Below are positions 1 to 8,252 of a DNA stretch of 64,000 nt, one piece after another. The number at the start of each line of letters is the position of its first letter. The first letter of the stretch is position 1. Source of the stretch: Frankia sp. AiPa1. GTDB lineage: Bacteria > Actinomycetota > Actinomycetes > Frankiales > Frankiaceae. The DNA lies in the NCBI RefSeq assembly GCF_023243075.1, contig NZ_JALKFZ020000175.1, positions 62,001 to 126,000 of the forward strand. Direction: 5' to 3'. The notes below the pieces were generated by a model, which was not told the origin of the DNA, searched no databases, and saw only the letters and a list, made by a program, of their open reading frames with translations. The translations under genes and the position numbers were made by a program.

Positions 1-198
1 CGTCACCCACTGCACGGTGGGGATGTCGACGTCGAACGCCCGGCCCAGCCGGTCCAGCGCGACGGACACGATCGTCGCGTCGAGCTGCACCACGACGACT
101 CCGGCAAGCAGCACCAGGGCCAGCCGGACAAGCGCTCCGTCGATCTTGTCCGGGTCGGCCGAGGATACGACCTGCGGCGTGGATTCCTGCGTCGCCAT
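1..198 (-). CDS. MFS drug exporter, DHA2 (EmrB/QacA-like) family, N-terminal fragment
   Basis: The gene runs off the left edge; only the first 66 residues are visible, starting at an ATG at 198. After a polar N-terminus of about 22 residues comes one hydrophobic helix (LVRLALVLLAGVVVVQLDAT) that ends in the LDATIVSVAL motif typical of helix 1 in 14-TM DHA2 proton-driven exporters. It is divergent from a TetR-family gene with a palindromic operator between them, the classic layout of a substrate-induced efflux pump and its repressor. The substrate cannot be inferred. Family assignment is good for so short a piece. Confidence 0.8.
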   Translation of the reverse strand, partial: MATQESTPQVVSSADPDKIDGALVRLALVLLAGVVVVQLDATIVSVALDRLGRAFDVDIPTVQWVT

Positions 199-226
199 GC
201 GAACTCCGCGTGGATGCATACGGCTG

Positions 227-274
227 GGTGGCTGAGAGTCGAGGTGGCCGAGAGTCGAGGTGGCCGAGAGTCGA
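227..274. repeat. Three tandem 16-bp repeats upstream of the MFS gene
   Basis: Three head-to-tail copies of GGTGGCYGAGAGTCGA at 227-242, 243-258 and 259-274; only the first copy differs (T for C at position 7). They lie between the MFS start codon and the palindromic operator, so they fall in the 5' leader or promoter-proximal region of the exporter gene. Function is unknown. Confidence 0.85.
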
Positions 275-293
275 GCTCGAGATCGGGTACCGA

Positions 294-308
294 CGATACA
301 CCGTATCG
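294..308. promoter_or_regulatory. Probable TetR operator between the MFS gene and its repressor
   Basis: A perfect inverted repeat, CGATAC-ACC-GTATCG, lies in the divergent intergenic region (199-434). Arm length and 3-bp spacer suit a TetR-family homodimer. It is the best candidate site for repression of the exporter and autoregulation of the TetR gene. No binding evidence exists in the sequence itself. Confidence 0.6.
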
Positions 309-434
309 GCTACTGGTACATCGTCTCGTTTCACGCGGGCGAACCGTGACCGAACGCAGAGGCGCCAGGTCAGACTCGAGGTAATGAGCCAGACCACAGC
401 GCCGACTCGCCGCCTGTGCCCGTAGTCTCGGAGC

Positions 435-1163
435 ATGGGCGACCACGACCCGGCAGCGACGACGTCCGGCCCCGGGCCCGCTGCGCTGCCGTGGGTGCGC
501 CCGCACGCCCGGCGCCGCCCTCGCCTGACCCGCGAGGAGATCGTCGACGCCGCCGTCGGTATCGCCGACGCCGAGGGCCTGTCCGCGGTCTCGATCCGCC
601 GGGTCGCTGCCGTCCTCGCCGCAAGGCCGATGAGCCTGTACTCGTACTTCGACCGCAAGGACGACCTGCTCGCGCTCATGCACGATCAGGTGTCCGCCGA
701 GGTCCTGGTGCCCGAGCCCCTGCCAGCGGACTGGCGCGAGGCGCTGCGGATGATCGCTCGCCGCACCCGTGAGTGCTGCCTGCGCCATCCCTGGCTGCTG
801 GAGACGAACACCAGGACCACCCGCCTCGGCCCGAACTCGCTGCGCCACGCCGAGCAGTCCGCCGCCTGCATCGCCGATCTGCCACTACCGCCGGCCCGCC
901 GCGTGTCTCTGCTGCGAGCGGTCGACACCTACACGCTCGGTCAGGTCGCGATCGAACTACTGGAGCGGGCCTCCGGCCACGACCTGTTCGATCTCAGCTC
1001 CTATCTGGACACGGTGATCGACAGCGGCGAGTACCCGCATCTCGCCCAGATACCTCGCCTCGACCTTCTCGCGCCCAGCTCCGTGGCGCAGCAGAGCTTC
1101 GATGACGGGCTGGACTGGCTGCTCGCGGGCGTCTCGACGAGTCTTGGCGCAAAGCCGGCCTGA
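435..1163 (+). CDS. TetR/AcrR-family transcriptional repressor
   Basis: A 242-residue one-component regulator. The N-terminal helix-turn-helix domain spans about residues 30-80 (LTREEIVDAAVGIADAEGLS, then SIRRVAAVLA and the recognition-helix end SLYSYFDRKDDLL). The rest is a helical ligand-binding and dimerisation domain of the tetracycline-repressor C-terminal type. It is divergent from the MFS exporter at the left edge and separated by 236 bp that hold a perfect palindrome, so it most likely represses that exporter and itself. The inducer is unknown. It ends 10 bp before the convergent PPOX-fold gene. Confidence 0.88.
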   Translation: MGDHDPAATTSGPGPAALPWVRPHARRRPRLTREEIVDAAVGIADAEGLSAVSIRRVAAVLAARPMSLYSYFDRKDDLLALMHDQVSAEVLVPEPLPADWREALRMIARRTRECCLRHPWLLETNTRTTRLGPNSLRHAEQSAACIADLPLPPARRVSLLRAVDTYTLGQVAIELLERASGHDLFDLSSYLDTVIDSGEYPHLAQIPRLDLLAPSSVAQQSFDDGLDWLLAGVSTSLGAKPA

Positions 1164-1173
1164 CCGGGCCGGC

Positions 1174-1593
1174 TCAGACGCTGCCCAGGATGCGCGTGAC
1201 CCGGATCTCCAGCACGACCCGCAGCGGATTCACCCGCGGTTCGCGGTAACGCTGCGCATAACGGCGTACGGCGTCGGCGACGCTGCCCGGGTCGTCCCGG
1301 ACGACGGCCAGACCCTCCAGCGTCGACCACCGGCCGCCATCGACCTGGCAGAGGGCCACGGCGGTTCCGGCGGCGGGCCCGCCCGCGACGATCCGTGCCT
1401 TCCGGGACCGACCCGAAGTGATCACTCGCGCCGTCCCGGTGGCAACGTCCAGGGTGGCTCCGACCGCGACCACATGCACTCCACCGCCCGGGCGCACGGT
1501 CGTCAGGCTGCACAGGTGCCGCTCCCGCCAGAACGCGGCGAACGACTCGCCCCGGTCCGCCAGCGCGCGTGCCATCTCCGGCCCGGCCGTCAC
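1174..1593 (-). CDS. PPOX-class (pyridoxamine 5'-phosphate oxidase fold) protein, probably F420- or flavin-dependent
   Basis: A 139-residue split-barrel protein. The N-terminal FAAFWRERHLCSLTTVRPGG followed by the VHVVAVGATLDVATGTARVI strand pair and SRSRKARIV is characteristic of the actinobacterial F420-dependent PPOX subfamily (TIGR03618-like) rather than PdxH itself. Its GTG start overlaps the nitrilase stop in a GTGA tetranucleotide, so the two are translationally coupled as the last two genes of a three-gene operon. The substrate is unknown. F420 versus FMN use cannot be settled by eye. Confidence 0.75.
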   Translation of the reverse strand: MTAGPEMARALADRGESFAAFWRERHLCSLTTVRPGGGVHVVAVGATLDVATGTARVITSGRSRKARIVAGGPAAGTAVALCQVDGGRWSTLEGLAVVRDDPGSVADAVRRYAQRYREPRVNPLRVVLEIRVTRILGSV

Positions 1594-2471
1594 CGCAGAC
1601 CGCCGGGGGCAGGCAGGCCGAGGCGGCGGTCGGCGAGCACCGGGAACTCCGCCCGCACCGCGGCCGGGGCGTCCCGGTCCACCACGGCCGTCACCTCACC
1701 GGGGCGGGCGTCACCCTCGGCCAGCACCCGTCCCCACGGGTCGACGACGACGCTTGCCCCGGCCAGGAGCCGGCCGGCGTGCCGGCCCGCCAGGTTGCAG
1801 GCGACGAGATACGCCTGGTTCTCGATCGCGCGCGCCCGGGTGAGCACCCGCCAGTGCTCGACGCGGGCCGCGGGCCAGGCGGACACCACGACGACAAGTT
1901 CCGCACCATCCTGTGCCAGCAGCCGGAACAGTTCGGGGAAGCGCAGGTCGTAACAGGTGGCCAGGCCGATGCGGCCGAGCGCGGTCGGCACGGCGCGCAC
2001 GGTCGTGCCCGGCGTCAGCAGCCGGGACTCCGCACCGTCGTGGCCGAACAGGTGGATCTTACGGTGGGCGTGCAGGATCTCCCCGTCGGGGCCGATGAGC
2101 ACCGCGGTGTTGTGCAGGGCCCCGTCGTCGGCCCGTTCGATCAGGCTGCCCGCGGCCAGGTGTAGACGGCGCTCGCGGGCGACCTCGCGCAGGGCGCTCA
2201 GCGTCGGCCCGGTGAGCGGCTCGGCCTGCGCGGCGTAGTCATCGAAATGGAAGAAGCCGGTAACCCAGAGCTCGGGCAGCACCACAAGGTCGGCCTCGAC
2301 CCGGCGCAGCGCGGCCAGGACCCGGCGCATCCGGTCCGGCGCGCTCTCGTCGTCCGGGCACTCGAGCTGCAGGCACACGATTCGCGCCGTCCGCCGACCT
2401 CCTTGACCAGCCTGGTCGGGCTGGCCAAGGAGGTCGGCCGGGTCAGCCGTTCCCGTGCGGTCAGCCGACAC
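1590..2471 (-). CDS. Carbon-nitrogen hydrolase (nitrilase superfamily amidase)
   Basis: A 293-residue enzyme with the Glu-Lys-Cys triad of the family: Glu in VVLPELWVTGF (about residue 67), Lys in HAHRKIHLFG and the nucleophile Cys in GLATCYDLRFPELFR. It should hydrolyse a linear amide or omega-amidate; the close context ALHNTAVLIGPDGEIL fits omega-amidase/YafV-like or NIT-type members. The domain begins at about residue 30. The only upstream in-frame start is the GTG at 2471, which overlaps the MBL gene by 11 bp; an internal GTG at 2378 is possible but would trim the first beta strand. Codons 12-27 are formed by a long perfect-looking hairpin (2393-2438), which is odd for coding sequence. 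Confidence 0.85.
   Translation of the reverse strand: MSADRTGTADPADLLGQPDQAGQGGRRTARIVCLQLECPDDESAPDRMRRVLAALRRVEADLVVLPELWVTGFFHFDDYAAQAEPLTGPTLSALREVARERRLHLAAGSLIERADDGALHNTAVLIGPDGEILHAHRKIHLFGHDGAESRLLTPGTTVRAVPTALGRIGLATCYDLRFPELFRLLAQDGAELVVVVSAWPAARVEHWRVLTRARAIENQAYLVACNLAGRHAGRLLAGASVVVDPWGRVLAEGDARPGEVTAVVDRDAPAAVRAEFPVLADRRLGLPAPGGLR
2393..2438 (-). promoter_or_regulatory. 20-bp-arm hairpin enclosing a perfect Shine-Dalgarno sequence
   Basis: Arms 2393-2412 and 2419-2438 are complementary at 19 of 20 positions with a 6-nt loop. On the minus strand the downstream arm contains AAGGAGGT (2404 to 2397) and the upstream arm contains its complement ACCTCCTT. The element lies within the first codons of the nitrilase gene, next to the MBL stop. 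It could mask or mimic a ribosome-binding site, act as a terminator-like structure, or be a copy of a dispersed palindromic repeat. Confidence 0.7.
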
Positions 2472-3174
2472 CGAGCATGGCCTTCCACTGCTGGGCGCTG
2501 GACGGCCGGAACACGTGGTTCATCCGCTTCACCACGGAAAGGTCCTCGGAGGATTTCGGCGAATACTGGTGACCGGGGAACAGCGTGGTGGTGTCGGGCA
2601 GGGCGGCAAGCCGCCGCAGACTGTCGTACATCAGCCCCGCGTCGCCGCCGGGCAGATCCATCCGGCCGCAGCCCTCGAGGAACAGGGTGTCGCCGGCAAC
2701 GAGCCGGTCGTCGACCAGGAAACACTGGCTGCCCGGGGTGTGCCCGGGGGTGTGCAGCAGGGTGATCGGGATCTGTCCGACCATGAGCACGTCGGAGTCA
2801 TCGTGCTCGACCAGCTCGGACGCGGAGACCTCGGTGGCGCGCCGGATCCACTCGGCCTCGGCCCGGTTGACGTGGATCGGCACGTTCTCCCGGGCCAGCA
2901 GCGCGCGGATACCCTCGATCTCCAGGCCGAAGGCGGAACCGCCGACGTGGTCGGCGTGATAGTGCGTGGCGAGCGCTCCGGTCAGCCGCATCCCGTCCGC
3001 GGCCAGTAGATCAAGCAGATCGCTCACCCGGTACGCCGGGTCGACGATCACGGCCTCCCCGGTCTCCCGGTCACCCACCAGGTAGACGAAGTTGACCATC
3101 TGGGTACCAACCGGATCACCCACGGCGAAATCCCGGCCGGACAGCAGCTGGCGAAAATACAGACGCTCGGTCAT
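2461..3174 (-). CDS. Metallo-beta-lactamase-fold hydrolase (glyoxalase II / persulfide dioxygenase-like)
   Basis: A 237-residue MBL-fold protein with the metal-binding motif THYHADHVGG, the later ligands in HTPGHTPGS and AGDTLFLEGCGRMDLPGG, and a C-terminal FPGHQYSP. This set is typical of the glyoxalase II and sulfur dioxygenase branch, so the likely substrate is a glutathione- or mycothiol-type thioester or persulfide. It starts with ATG at 3174 and is the first gene of a coupled operon with the nitrilase and PPOX genes. Exact activity is not determined by the sequence. Confidence 0.85.
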   Translation of the reverse strand: MTERLYFRQLLSGRDFAVGDPVGTQMVNFVYLVGDRETGEAVIVDPAYRVSDLLDLLAADGMRLTGALATHYHADHVGGSAFGLEIEGIRALLARENVPIHVNRAEAEWIRRATEVSASELVEHDDSDVLMVGQIPITLLHTPGHTPGSQCFLVDDRLVAGDTLFLEGCGRMDLPGGDAGLMYDSLRRLAALPDTTTLFPGHQYSPKSSEDLSVVKRMNHVFRPSSAQQWKAMLGVG

Positions 3175-3253
3175 TCGGTCAGCCTACGAAGGCAGGGACC
3201 CCGGGGGCACGCGGCCACGTCGGCGGCCCACTTCCGTCACCGGATCGGACTCC

Positions 3254-4309
3254 TCACGCTGGCGGAGACGAGCCAGCGGGGACGAGCCGGTGGGCGGCGA
3301 AGAAATCGAGGATCGCGGCGGTGGCGTCAAAGGTCTTTCCCGCCGCCGACGTCGTCGGGTCCCGGCGAGCCTCGGGGCTGGCCGGCCAGAGATGGGTACC
3401 GCCGACCACCGTGTCGAGCACGACCTCGCCGCCGCCGACGCAGCCGCCATAGCGCAGCGTAACCACGCCGGGCACGGGTGTCGACGAGACGGGCAGCGGG
3501 TCGCAGCCGTACCGGTTGGCGTATCCGCGGATGACGACCTGCGCCGCCGGCACCGGCGCGGGCGCGCCCACCACCCGACCACCGGCGTAGGGCACCGAGG
3601 GATCCGCGGTGCCGTGCACCGCCATCGTCGCCGGGGTCCGACCGTCAGGGCAGGTCACCGCGGAGGTCGACGACACCATCGCCACGGCGGCGAACCGCCC
3701 CGAACGGCAGACCAGAGCCGCGGCGAACTCGGCGCCGTTGGAATGCCCGGTGGCGTAGATCCGCGTGGCATCCAGACAGTATCGGCCAGCGAGGTCGGTC
3801 AGCAGCGCATCGACGAAGCCGAAGTCGTCGGCCGCCGCCGGGTCGCCCGGGGTGTTCCAGCGCGAGGGGGTCCCCAGGGCATCCGGTGTGACCACCATAT
3901 ATCCCCGACCGGAGCCCGTGGCAGCCATTCTCGATCGTTGGTCCTCGAGGATTCCGTTGGCCTTGAAGCCGTGGAAGTCGAACACCACGGGAGAAGGCCG
4001 GTGGGCTCCGTAGGAATCCGGTATCGAAAGATGGTATTTGCGCGTGGATCCTCGATAGACAAAGATATGCTGCCCGCCGACCGGCACACCGTCGAAGGCC
4101 ACCGAACAGGCTGTGCCATCAGTGGGACCGGAGCGTGCCGAGCTGGCCACAGGCGAGACATCGCGATCCCGGGATGCCCGTGCGGTACCCGGAAGACCAT
4201 GCGACACGAAAACGGCCACCAGCACGAGAACAACCGCGCCGGCCACCATGGCCACAGCCCGGCCGGCGATGCCCCGCCGCGCAGCGAGAACACCCCGTAG
4301 ATGACGCAC
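3254..4309 (-). CDS. Secreted or membrane-anchored PHB-depolymerase-like esterase (LpqC family)
   Basis: A 351-residue alpha/beta hydrolase. Residues 1-45 look like a signal anchor (charged MRHLRGVLAARRG, then the hydrophobic AVAMVAGAVVLVLVAVFVSHG). The mature part has the oxyanion-type VVFDFHGFKAN, the nucleophile elbow ATGHSNGAEFA, an Asp region in VHGTADPSVPY and a terminal His in GGTHLWP. These are the hallmarks of the extracellular polyhydroxybutyrate depolymerase/feruloyl-esterase group. The gene is monocistronic, with a 636-bp empty region upstream. The natural substrate is uncertain. Confidence 0.82.
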   Translation of the reverse strand: MRHLRGVLAARRGIAGRAVAMVAGAVVLVLVAVFVSHGLPGTARASRDRDVSPVASSARSGPTDGTACSVAFDGVPVGGQHIFVYRGSTRKYHLSIPDSYGAHRPSPVVFDFHGFKANGILEDQRSRMAATGSGRGYMVVTPDALGTPSRWNTPGDPAAADDFGFVDALLTDLAGRYCLDATRIYATGHSNGAEFAAALVCRSGRFAAVAMVSSTSAVTCPDGRTPATMAVHGTADPSVPYAGGRVVGAPAPVPAAQVVIRGYANRYGCDPLPVSSTPVPGVVTLRYGGCVGGGEVVLDTVVGGTHLWPASPEARRDPTTSAAGKTFDATAAILDFFAAHRLVPAGSSPPA

Positions 4310-4945
4310 GAGTTGATGATAGAAGCTGGCGCGGCGTAAAAACGGGCCGCCGATGGACGCGTGGACGACACCGGCCGGTTTCGAGTCCGTTGTGCCCTAC
4401 CAGAGCGACCCGTGAAGGCGACGGGCGACCTTACCGCAACTCGTGGGTGGCGGCCGACGGTCGAAACGGCGCGCGGCGGGACGACATGCGACGGCCTCGG
4501 AGGAGACTCGCCGCCGACGCCCCCGCGAGGCTCGACCACAGGGCCGGAGGACGCGACGTTCATGGCCCGGACGACGCCCGCTTCACGGTGATGCTCCGGA
4601 CATGTCGGAGTTCTTCGGTGGCGGACACCCGCGAAGCCCGGCGCGGCGTCCTAGACTTTCCCTGCGGAGGTACCCGGACTGTCCGGCCCCCATCCGATCT
4701 CCCGCCAGCTCACGGATGTCCCCCGAACCGGGCACCCGGCCGGGACGCCGACGGGTCGAGATGCCGACCACGTCACGCCGACCCGTCATGCTGGCGAGCC
4801 CGCCGACCAGCCACGCCGCCGACCAGCCCGCCGTGCCACGCCGTCGAGCCCGCCGACACGTCGATGACCAGCCCGCGGGCCCGCAGTCCGCATCCCGCGC
4901 GCAAGCGTCCGAACCGCGCTCGCGCCCGATCCATCGAGGGGCACC
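4310..4945. other. Gene-free divergent intergenic region
   Basis: A 636-bp stretch between the esterase and the receiver/reductase fusion. Open frames exist on both strands but all are Arg/Pro-rich, lack domain character and have no ribosome-binding site, as expected of chance frames in GC-rich DNA. It should contain the divergent promoters of both neighbours, but I cannot pick a convincing -35/-10 pair. Confidence 0.6.
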
Positions 4946-6709
4946 ATGACGACCGCACCGGCCACGACCACGCCTGGCGCACCGCAGGCCACGACCTCGA
5001 CGGATGCCACGACCTCAACGGATGCTGTGACACCGGCCGGCTCTCGGACCCGCGGCCGTCCGGCCATCCTCACCGTCGACGACGACGCGAGCGTCTCCCG
5101 GGCCGTCGCCCGCGACCTGCGCCGCCAGTACGGCGAGCGGTACCGGATCGTGCGCGCCGAGTCGGGTGAGCAGGCACTGGACGCGCTGCGGGAGATGAAG
5201 TTGCGCGGCGATCGGGTCGCGGTCATGCTCGCCGACTTTCGGATGCCCGGGATGAACGGCCTGGAGTTCCTCGAGCAGGGGATGGATCTCTACCCGACGG
5301 CGCGGCGTGTGCTGCTCACCGCCTACGCGGACACGAACGCGGCGATCGACGCCATCAACATCGTCGACCTCGACCACTACCTGCTCAAGCCGTGGGACCC
5401 GCCCCAGGAGAAGCTCTATCCGGTCGTCGACGCCCTGCTGGAGTCCTGGGCGGCCGCCGACCACACCCCGGTGGCCGAGACCCGGGTGGTCGGGCATCGC
5501 TGGTCGGCGAGGTCGTACGAGGTGCGCGACTTCCTGGCCCGCAACCAGGTGCCGTATAGCTGGTACCTGTCCGAGGAACCGGAGGCCGCCCGGCTGCTGG
5601 CCGCGGCGCAGGCGTCGCCGGACACGTTGCCCGTCGTCATCACCCCGGATGGAACGGCGCTGACCGACCCGTCCGACAGTGAGCTCGCGGGCCGCGTGGG
5701 GCTGACCACCACGCCGGCCGAGGACTTCTACGACGTCGTGGTGATCGGCGGCGGCCCCGCCGGGCTCGGCTCGGCGGTGTACGCCGCCTCCGAGGGCCTG
5801 CGCACCGTCCTCGTCGAGCGGATGGCCACCGGCGGGCAGGCCGGGCAGAGCTCGCGGATCGAGAACTACCTGGGTTTTCCCGACGGTGTGTCCGGCGCCC
5901 AGCTCACCGACCGGGCCCGCCGCCAGGCGATCAAGTTCGGCGCGGAGGTGCTCACCACCCGCGATGCCGTCGCCCTGGACGTCGAGGGGCCGGCGCGCAC
6001 GGTCCGCTTCGACGACGGCCAGGAGATCTCCGCGCACGCCGTCGTCCTCGCCACCGGCGTCTCCTACCGGCAGCTGTCCGCGCCCGGGCTCGCCGAGTTC
6101 ACCGGCCGGGGGGTCTTCTACGGCTCGGCGCTGACCGAGGCGCCCGCCTGCGCCGGGCAGGAGGTCTACATCATCGGCGGGGCGAACTCCGCCGGGCAGG
6201 CCGCGATGCACTTCGCCCGGCATGCCCGCCGGGTCACCCTGCTGGTGCGCGGGTCGTCGCTGGAGGCGTCGATGTCGCACTATCTCATCCAGCAGATCGC
6301 CGCCGTCGACGCGATCACCGTGCGTACCTGCGCCGAGGTCGTCGGGGCCGAGGGGGACGGCCACCTGGAACGGCTCCTGGTCCGGGACAACACCACCGGG
6401 CAGACCGAGCCGGTCGACACGCAGTGGCTGTTCGTGTTCATCGGAGCCGCGCCCCGCACGGACTGGCTCGACAGAGTGCTCGCCCGCGACGCGAACGGCT
6501 TCCTGCTCACCGGCCCCGACCTGATGGTCGACGGTCAGCGCCCGGCCGGCTGGCCGCTGCCGCGCGATCCGTACCACCTGGAGACGTCGGCGCCGGGCGT
6601 GTTCGTCGCCGGCGATGCCCGGGCGGAGTCGGTGAAACGGGTCGCCTCGGCCGTCGGCGAGGGGGCGATGGCCATCGCCCTGGTGCACCGCTACCTGGCA
6701 AAGCACTGA
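4946..6709 (+). CDS. Response-regulator receiver fused to a thioredoxin-reductase-like flavoprotein
   Basis: A 587-residue fusion. Residues 1-37 are a Thr/Ala-rich tail. Residues about 38-165 form a receiver domain with an acidic pocket in VDDDASVS, phospho-acceptor Asp97 in ADFRMPGMNG, Thr125 and Lys148 (LLKPW). A linker domain (166-255) follows, then a pyridine-nucleotide disulfide oxidoreductase module: FAD motif VVIGGGPAGLG (about 264), NAD(P)H motif YIIGGANSAG (about 408) and the C-terminal FAD contact GVFVAGDAR. The CxxC of true thioredoxin reductase is replaced by YGSALTEAPACAG, so thioredoxin reduction is unlikely. This matches the family annotated as fused response regulator/thioredoxin-disulfide reductase. 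It is followed after 77 bp by a histidine kinase, its likely partner. Confidence 0.9.
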   Translation: MTTAPATTTPGAPQATTSTDATTSTDAVTPAGSRTRGRPAILTVDDDASVSRAVARDLRRQYGERYRIVRAESGEQALDALREMKLRGDRVAVMLADFRMPGMNGLEFLEQGMDLYPTARRVLLTAYADTNAAIDAINIVDLDHYLLKPWDPPQEKLYPVVDALLESWAAADHTPVAETRVVGHRWSARSYEVRDFLARNQVPYSWYLSEEPEAARLLAAAQASPDTLPVVITPDGTALTDPSDSELAGRVGLTTTPAEDFYDVVVIGGGPAGLGSAVYAASEGLRTVLVERMATGGQAGQSSRIENYLGFPDGVSGAQLTDRARRQAIKFGAEVLTTRDAVALDVEGPARTVRFDDGQEISAHAVVLATGVSYRQLSAPGLAEFTGRGVFYGSALTEAPACAGQEVYIIGGANSAGQAAMHFARHARRVTLLVRGSSLEASMSHYLIQQIAAVDAITVRTCAEVVGAEGDGHLERLLVRDNTTGQTEPVDTQWLFVFIGAAPRTDWLDRVLARDANGFLLTGPDLMVDGQRPAGWPLPRDPYHLETSAPGVFVAGDARAESVKRVASAVGEGAMAIALVHRYLAKH

Positions 6710-6786
6710 TCCGCGGTACCCACGGCTGCACCACGATGTCCGCTGAACCAGCAGGCCACTGCATCACCGGAGACGGGAGGACGGTC

Positions 6787-8235
6787 ATGGCAGGGACTCC
6801 CTGCGACGCCGACGAGCTGCGCACCCTGTTCCTGTTCGAGAAGCTCGACGACGGCCAGCTGGCCTGGCTGTGCGAGCACGGCCGGGTCGAGCGGCTCGAA
6901 CCGGGCCCGATCTACGCGGAGGGCGAGCCCGCGACCTGTTTCTACGTGCTCATCGAGGGCGCGGTGGTGCTGTCCTCCCGGGTCAGCGGGGACGAGGTGG
7001 AGGTGGTGCGCACCGATCAGCCCGGGGTGTACGCCGGCGCCTGGCACGCCTACCTCGGCGATCGGATGCCGCAGCAGTACCAGAACTCGATGCGGGCGAC
7101 CGCACCGAGCCGTCTGTTCCTCCTCGACGCCGCCGATGTGGCCGAGATGATGCGCGAGTGGTTCCCGATGGCCCTGCACCTGCTCGAGGGCCTGTTCTTC
7201 GGGATGCAGAACGCCCGGCAGATCGTCGGGCAGCGGGAACGGCTGCTGGCGCTCGGCTCCCTGTCGGCGGGCCTGACTCACGAGCTGAACAATCCGGCGG
7301 CCGCGGCGGTGCGGGCGACCTCGGCCCTGCGGGAGCGGGTCGCGGGCATGCGGCACAAGCTCGGGAAGATCGCGGCGGGGCCATGGGATCGCCCGGAGCT
7401 CGAATCGCTCATCCGCCTGCAGGAGGAGGCCGTGGAGCGGGTCGCCAAGGCCCCGGCACTGACCCCGATGGAGGCCGCCGACCGGGAGGACACCCTCGGG
7501 GACTGGTTGGACGAGCACGGCGTCGATGACGCCTGGGACATCGCGCCGGTCTTCGTGCAGGCCGGGCTGGACACCGGTTGGCTCGACCATCTGGTCGCCA
7601 CGGTGCCGGCGCACGCGGTCGCCGGCGCGGTGCGCTGGCTGACGTACACCGTCGAGAGCGAGATGCTCATGCGGGAGATCGAGGACTCGACCACCCGGAT
7701 CTCGTCCCTGATCACCGCGGCCAAGCAGTACTCGCAGATGGACCGGGCGCCGTTCCAGACCGTCGACATCCACGAGCTGCTCGACAGCACACTGATCATG
7801 CTCAGCCGCAAGATCGGTCCGGACGTGGAGATCCACCGCGACTACGACCGCTCCCTGCCGCCGGTGCCCGCCTACGCCGCCGAGCTCAACCAGGTCTGGA
7901 CCAACCTCCTCGACAACGCGGCGGCGGCGATGGACCACCGCGGCGTGCTCACCGTGCGCACCTTCGCCGACCACGACTGCCTCGCCGTCGAGATCGGTGA
8001 CACCGGCCCCGGCATCGATCCGTCGATCCAGGGGAGGATCTTCGAGCCGTTCTTCACCACCAAGCCGGTCGGCGAGGGCACCGGGCTCGGGCTGGACATC
8101 TCGTGGCGGATCGTGGTGAACAAGCATCACGGGAACATCACCGTCGAGTCCGTTCCCGGCGACACCCGGTTTCAGGTCCACCTGCCGTTCGCCGTCGGAC
8201 CTCCGGCGCCGGACGGTACACCTGCCGACGGCTGA
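6787..8235 (+). CDS. Cyclic-nucleotide-binding-domain sensor histidine kinase
   Basis: A 482-residue soluble kinase. Residues about 10-130 form a CRP/cNMP-type beta-roll (LFLFEKLDDGQLAWL, FYVLIEGAVVLSS). His165 sits in the H-box GLTHELNNPAAAA. After a long helical insert comes the ATPase domain with the N box (LNQVWTNLLDNAAAAM), G1 (DTGPGI), F (FEPFFTTK) and G2 (GTGLGLDIS) motifs. I chose the ATG at 6787 because GGGAGG lies 7 bp upstream; an ATG at 6736 is in frame but lacks one. It has no membrane segment, so the signal is cytoplasmic, probably a nucleotide or other small ligand. It pairs with the upstream receiver/reductase fusion. Confidence 0.9.
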   Translation: MAGTPCDADELRTLFLFEKLDDGQLAWLCEHGRVERLEPGPIYAEGEPATCFYVLIEGAVVLSSRVSGDEVEVVRTDQPGVYAGAWHAYLGDRMPQQYQNSMRATAPSRLFLLDAADVAEMMREWFPMALHLLEGLFFGMQNARQIVGQRERLLALGSLSAGLTHELNNPAAAAVRATSALRERVAGMRHKLGKIAAGPWDRPELESLIRLQEEAVERVAKAPALTPMEAADREDTLGDWLDEHGVDDAWDIAPVFVQAGLDTGWLDHLVATVPAHAVAGAVRWLTYTVESEMLMREIEDSTTRISSLITAAKQYSQMDRAPFQTVDIHELLDSTLIMLSRKIGPDVEIHRDYDRSLPPVPAYAAELNQVWTNLLDNAAAAMDHRGVLTVRTFADHDCLAVEIGDTGPGIDPSIQGRIFEPFFTTKPVGEGTGLGLDISWRIVVNKHHGNITVESVPGDTRFQVHLPFAVGPPAPDGTPADG

Positions 8236-8252
8236 CGGGCCGACGGTTGCGC

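Noticed and set aside
4443-4949. 168-codon frame in the gap before the receiver/reductase gene
   Set aside because: Arg/Pro-rich throughout, no ribosome-binding site and no domain; treated as non-coding.
5015-6706. Long minus-strand open frame opposite the receiver/reductase gene
   Set aside because: His/Arg/Gly/Pro-rich product with no domain, lying wholly antisense to a gene with clear motifs; expected in GC-rich DNA.
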